From positions 473,141 to 537,140 of the forward strand of contig CABFPE010000315.1 in assembly GCA_900660155.1 (NCBI GenBank): 64,000 bases of DNA, read 5' to 3'. Position 1 is the first letter of the stretch. The number at the start of each line of letters is the position of its first letter. The position numbers were made by a program, and so were the translations under genes. Below the pieces are notes generated by a model that ran no database searches, was not told the DNA's origin, and saw nothing but the letters and a program-made list of their open reading frames with translations. This DNA is from Hofstenia miamia. Lineage: Eukaryota; Xenacoelomorpha; Acoela; Hofsteniidae. Shown piece by piece: positions 58,976 to 64,000 of the stretch.

Positions 58976-59431
58976 TAGAGATGAGCGAAGTACATATTTT
59001 GTAAAATTATTTCCATCGCAGAAAAAAAGACTTCACCGCTAACCGCCGCAATGTGTGGTGTCCTTACCGCAACAATGTCGATTTACATATTCATAGGAAA
59101 AGATAGATATTTCTATATTGCTTTTATGGTAATAGATCATCCGTACAAAAACCGAAAAAGATTTCTTAGGTATTTGGTCAATTCGTCCAATTTTATTACA
59201 GTATCCAATTTTTCATGAATAATGCAAACATTACTATTAAAATTTTGTATGTGAAATTTATAAATTTTGTTTCAGAAACATTTTTGTGAAAAACAGATTT
59301 TAAATCTTAAAACAAATTACGTTATCTGTATAACTTCTATGCTACCGCAAGTTGCTTTAATTCTACCGCTAACCACCGCAATTGTGTAAATCGCTAGCGC
59401 GATGCACCGCACCGCACCGCACTCATCCCTA
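58976..59431. mobile_element. hAT-type MITE with 8 bp target-site duplication
   Basis: 456 bp flanked by exact 8 bp duplications ATATTATT (58968-58975 and 59432-59439). Ends TAGAGATGAGCG and, inverted, TAGGGATGAGTGCGG. Two subterminal copies of an ACCGCTAACC[GA]CCGCAA motif (59037 and 59375) and a final ACCGC triplicate lie inside; such subterminal repeats bind hAT transposases. No coding sequence, so it must be mobilised in trans. Confidence 0.88.
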
Positions 59432-59439
59432 ATATTATT

Positions 59440-62339
59440 ATCTTCATAAAATAGTGTATATTGCAGAGGGAATTTTTTGTGATGTAACGATGATAAGCTT
59501 AGCGAAATATATCTTTCTGTCTAATGTTTTGTTGAAATGTTTAGTATTCATATATTTTACTAATTCATTTCTGGTGGCCGATTTTTCTTAATTTTCTAAA
59601 ACTAGAATTTGACGATGATTTACGACGCGCACTTCGTGCAACATAGCGGTGAGAGTAGAATATTCAGTTGAAAACTCAATTAAAATTTTCTAAGTCAAAT
59701 TGTGCGGCATGAAGGTAAAGACACTGAAATAAATCTAACCAAATTGCCTCAAAGAAGTTGTTAATTAGAATTTGAAATGCATCTGTGCAGGTTGCGTGTC
59801 GGGAATTTCACAGTTTTGAAGAAGCTTTCATTTTTTGCGCAAAGACTTGTTTTTAGCTTAGTTTAGTTTTTTTCTCTTGATTGGTTTTATTCTTTGCTAT
59901 ATTGTTTTGGTCCAGGTCAGGTTAAACAATTATTATATAAAACTGCTTGATTTGAATTTTGCATGCTCCTGTTGTCTTAAGAGAACAATAAATTTTGGTT
60001 TTAGGAGATCCCGTGTACAAATGACGTCTAACTGGTAAGTAACGAAATAACAAATGTATAGTAAATCAACAAAATGAACATATTGTTCAGTAACTTTTTG
60101 ATGTAAATGGAAAGTACTTAGACGTCAAACAATTATAAAGTGTACACAAATATATACAAAAAAATTAATCTACATCTATTTTATAGCACTTGAATTTTAA
60201 CAAAATTAAGATATAAATCAAAGAGAATGTCTCCAGCCATATATAAATATTGGTGAAATTCTACAAACTACAAAGTTTTCAATTCTTTACAAAATTCCTA
60301 AAATAAAATATATTAAGATAAAAATGCATGCTTAGAATATATATAAAACAAGCTTGGAAATAGTATACGACTTGTGATAATGAACCGAAAAATTACTGAC
60401 ATAAATATAAAATTAAGTTATTAGGAATATGCTCTATACATATAATATTAGAAAAAAAGGAAAAATATCACACAGTCAAAAGTCTACAGTACAAAAACAG
60501 CATAGAAAACCCACTGTAAGGCAACATCACAATGGTAACGCTAAAACCATATATTTCCTAGAGTAAAATTTTAATGAACACAAAAAAGTTAACTTTGAAC
60601 TTTGAAAAGGTAGATACAATTAATTATATGTCTGCATAAGGTTAATTCGTCTGAAATCTCATTTGTGAAGTTCAGCAGTCTGAATTCTAGTAACATGACC
60701 TTAGTCTTAAATAGTGCCAAGCTGAAGATGCGTAATTTCCAAATTCCAAACGTTAAAATAGTGGTATGTGAAAATCCAGGAACAAATTTCACAGAAATCA
60801 TTTTTTCGTGAAAATGTCTCGTATATTTCACTACATTAAAATTAACAAATCGCACGCAATTTGATCTTAACAACTTGCAAATGGCAAATACTCAATTTCT
60901 TTTGCGTAGGTAATTACGCAGTATTTTAAGTGTACTTGTTGAAATTCAGATAAAAGAAGTGAAATTCATACCTTTCAAAAATCCCTCTCCCACTCATCAC
61001 CAAGACTTGAAGAATCTAAAAAGTAACTCATCGTCCAAAAATATAAGCGAAGAAAAATGCTCATTCAAAATTAAAGTAAGCACATTGTTAGATTGTTGTT
61101 TGCTAATGTGAGGCGAAACAATCCCTGAAGCAATATATTTTGCGATAAAGCGCTCGAATGAACAACAGTGGCGTCGTGCACCAAAGAAAATTCAGATGCC
61201 AACTGTATTTACATTAACTGTTTAACAAATTACAATTCCACATCAGCATTGTACATGCCAGAGAAACGAAGTAATAGTTCCAAACTAATATTTAAATAAA
61301 TTGTGTATAAAATTCTACATGGCATTGTAGAAATTTTACTCTGAATTGATCTCATTTAAATGCGCAAAACACAGAAATCATTCAAAAATTTGGACAAGTT
61401 CTAAAAAATTTGCAGTGAGGAGACAAAGCCCCCGGGCACTATAATAGGCCGCCACTAATTAATTGTCATTCCTAATTGAAGGTGCAGTGGACGTAGATGA
61501 AAAATAAATACTTATCTGAAATTTTAACACAGATTTAGGAAATATTTTCTAATTAATGAGAAACTTTGGAACTAAATTCAATAATTTAGAAGAAATTAAA
61601 TTGTCATTATTCAATTGGTTGAATGCTTATCAAATAGGAAATGCTGTCATATTTTGAGTTTGTTTGAAAAGAAACGACCTTTCCAGAATTCATTTGATAG
61701 CTTAAAAAATATGGTATTGCTTTTAGCCACTACCACTAAAAACACGAAAGCTGATATAAAAATAAATGATGTAAAGCATGAGAAAAACATGATTACATAA
61801 CGTAAATTTACGACCAACAATTTTACAGACAATATGAGAAGTTGGTGATGCCACTAGAAATACCTGAGTACGATGAAGGAATGTTCGCGGATTTTATGGA
61901 TACATCAGAATATGAAGTTCATTTTTCGTAATTTTAAGAAACTTCCACTTCTTAAAGTCAAAAAGGAAAAATACTAGAAATCCTATTTATATCATTTGTA
62001 CTACAGATCATATTTTGTCATCTCTGACAGTATGGACGTTTAATAACATGGAATGAAAAATCGATACCCTTACTGACAGCGTCGACATCTCTCGAAGGAG
62101 TTGAGTCATCTGCAGTTGGAGTGTGCTCTAAAACATAGTGCCACTAACAATTAGGCTTTCCAAATATTTTATTAATGCCATTAACATTTATAAGAATATT
62201 TAGTAACAATGCTATTTTTTGAATAATAATTTTATGAAAAAACTGCATCAATGGTAATTAAAAACAGAAAAAGTTATTTAAAGAATTGATAAGAATTCAA
62301 TAGTAATCGCTAATATTACCAATATCGGTAAGTAATGAG
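59440..62339. other. AT-rich intergenic region
   Basis: About 2.9 kb with no recognised gene or repeat. A slightly CpG-richer patch at 59600-59800 was noted. Short open frames at 60589-60873 and 61615-61832 have no family resemblance. Confidence 0.4.
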
Positions 62340-63420
62340 AAAAACTATATACAGTAAATCAAAGCATTAAGTCACAGTATAACCTCCATGACATATAATA
62401 ACTTGCTCACAATGACATTTAAGTTTAATTAATTCATCAGAATATCTCTCAAGGGAATCGATTTTAAATGCCATCGGATGTACTTACCAACTTCGACATG
62501 ATCAGTGAATACAACGCGTTTTCTTCCGTCGTTGATTGATTTGCTTACTCAGCGGTCAAGCTAGTTGTGGTCTGGAGAATAAGGACCTGTTTATGACTCG
62601 AAAAATTTTTGTGTTTGCATAGCCGATTGAGGTCGATCATTATCTTGTTTCCAAATTAACGTGATTGATGAACTCGCTTCTCATATCTTTCTTTACTGAA
62701 CTTAAGAAGACAGTTTTCCACAAATTTAATGTAGCGATCGCTATCTACTGTTTCATTTCTTGCAGTTGTCTCAACAGAAATTTGTATCTCCCATCATTGT
62801 AATGATTGCCATAGTTTTTGTAGATGTCAGGTTGAATTTCGGAATTTGTTCCCTTGGAGTACCAGGCTTATGCCAATAACGGAATCCTGTCGTGATTTAC
62901 CCGGTGCAAATGCAATCCACGTCTCATGGATTATTACTAGGAGTTTTAGTAATTGAGAAGCACTGAATTCGAGAAACAACTCACCAAAGGATTCACAAAA
63001 ACTGATTCGATTAAGTTTGTTCTGCACCAAAGGAGAATATGGCACCCACACCGAACAAACTTTTGTTTTAGTTGCAAAACCCATTTGTGATATGGTTACA
63101 CTAGGATATTCATCGACAACTGCTTGAGCAGACAGCAATAACTCGCCAGTAATTAAAGAAGGTCAACCACTTCTTGCAGTATCCTCCAACGAATTCCGTC
63201 TCTCCTTCTTAAAATCTGAGATCCATCAGTAAATTGTTGAATTTCATGGACATTGATCATTCCACACGGTCTTCAATTTACTAATAATGTTCTGCGTGTC
63301 GGTTCCTGCTTTAAAATTCCGTGTATACGTAGAAGCGGAACATTTCTCTTGACGTTTAACATTCAGCCATGATTTCCGAGATGAGAAAAAATGGCGTGAT
63401 ATATCGTATTAGTGCTTTAA
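62340..63420 (-). mobile_element. Mariner transposon remnant
   Basis: The minus frame 63138-62827 resembles a mariner transposase middle: VTISQMGFATKTKVCSVWVP, then QNKLNRIS and LLKLLVIIHETWIAFAPGK, where HETWI stands for the catalytic DETWI. Flanking parts are in other frames and poorly matched. The ends were not clearly found, so the limits are approximate. It looks old and inactive; the catalytic Asp is replaced by His. Confidence 0.65.
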
Positions 63421-64000
63421 TAGTGATTCCTAATATTTAAATCTCAGATCTCGTCACATTATTCGTTGTATATAAAAACACATCTGCACTTAACAAAGAA
63501 GCAGTGTGTGTATGTATATATTTTTTCTCATTACTTTCCGATATTGGTAATAAATTGAATTTTGAAGGTCAACACACAATATAATAAAGAAAATGATGTA
63601 TAGTAAATAAAATTTTGAAAAAAGTCCATTTCTCGATTCCAATTTTGAAATAGAAGAACTTAAAAAATTAAATGGGGAATTGAAATATTCACATGAATAA
63701 AAAAGAAATAACATCTGGCTATCATTTCAAATCACTATAAACTACAAAATATGCTGGTTATCCGCTCTTTTGAAAAAGTTATTCAAATAAAAAATAAAGC
63801 ACAGTAGAAAGATAATGAAGAATGGATTTTTAGGTAACTCAATATTGCTATGGAACAAATTGGATCACAATGAACAAATTATTTAAGAAATTATAGATTT
63901 AAAATTAAAAAATAAACTGAAAACCTATTTGTAAAAACAATAGCAACATTTATAAATGTTACCCTTAAAAGGCATTAGAAGGTCAAAATGTTCTTTGAAG
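63421..64000. other. AT-rich right edge
   Basis: No feature recognised. Confidence 0.4.

Overview
The window is AT-rich animal (metazoan) DNA. The evidence is two recognisable intron-bearing animal genes, GT..AG introns, many TA microsatellites, and a dense mix of animal-type mobile elements: CR1/Jockey-like LINEs, Penelope-like elements, Tc1/mariner and hAT transposons, and one old Gypsy LTR element. No bacterial operons, CRISPR arrays, rRNA or convincing tRNA genes were seen. An invertebrate is likely, but I cannot name the species.

Host genes. (1) CIAPIN1/anamorsin on the plus strand, two coding exons (11824-12177 and 17293-17646) separated by a 5.1 kb intron that holds a decayed Tc1 element. 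(2) A Tbx20-type T-box gene on the minus strand: five exons between 44137 and 39767 encode essentially the whole T-box. One intron is only 43 bp, and a 2.9 kb intron holds a Tc1-like element. The 5' and 3' coding ends of this gene were not found. (3) Two small, apparently uncharacterised secreted-peptide genes on the minus strand (24914-25210 and 30302-30598). They share an architecture: signal peptide, Q/N/Y-rich middle, lysine cluster, and a C-terminal amphipathic 10-mer ending in Gly. They are the best candidate here for something undescribed.

Mobile-element layout. 1-2100 holds two CR1-like LINE copies head to tail on the minus strand; one has an SGNH-hydrolase-like ORF1 and a 2A-like motif at the start of ORF2. 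3924-8502 is a broken Gypsy fossil with both LTRs. 15564-16984, 40376-41950, 36777-37705 and about 62340-63420 are Tc1/mariner elements, the third converted into a foldback structure. 19545-20036, 23643-24603, 52273-55800 (with another LINE nested inside), 55920-56400 and 56880-58050 are LINE pieces. 22441-22625 and 45779-46418 are Penelope-like pieces next to (TA)n tracts. 58976-59431 is a clean hAT-type MITE with an 8 bp target duplication.

Assembly warnings. The first about 9.84 kb is almost free of CpG (about a dozen), then CpG becomes ordinary within about 150 bp. An 18 bp match to the Tn5/Nextera mosaic end lies at 2414-2431. At three N positions the flanking sequence is duplicated. The left 9.8 kb may be a misjoined or foreign contig, so linkage between it and the rest should not be assumed.
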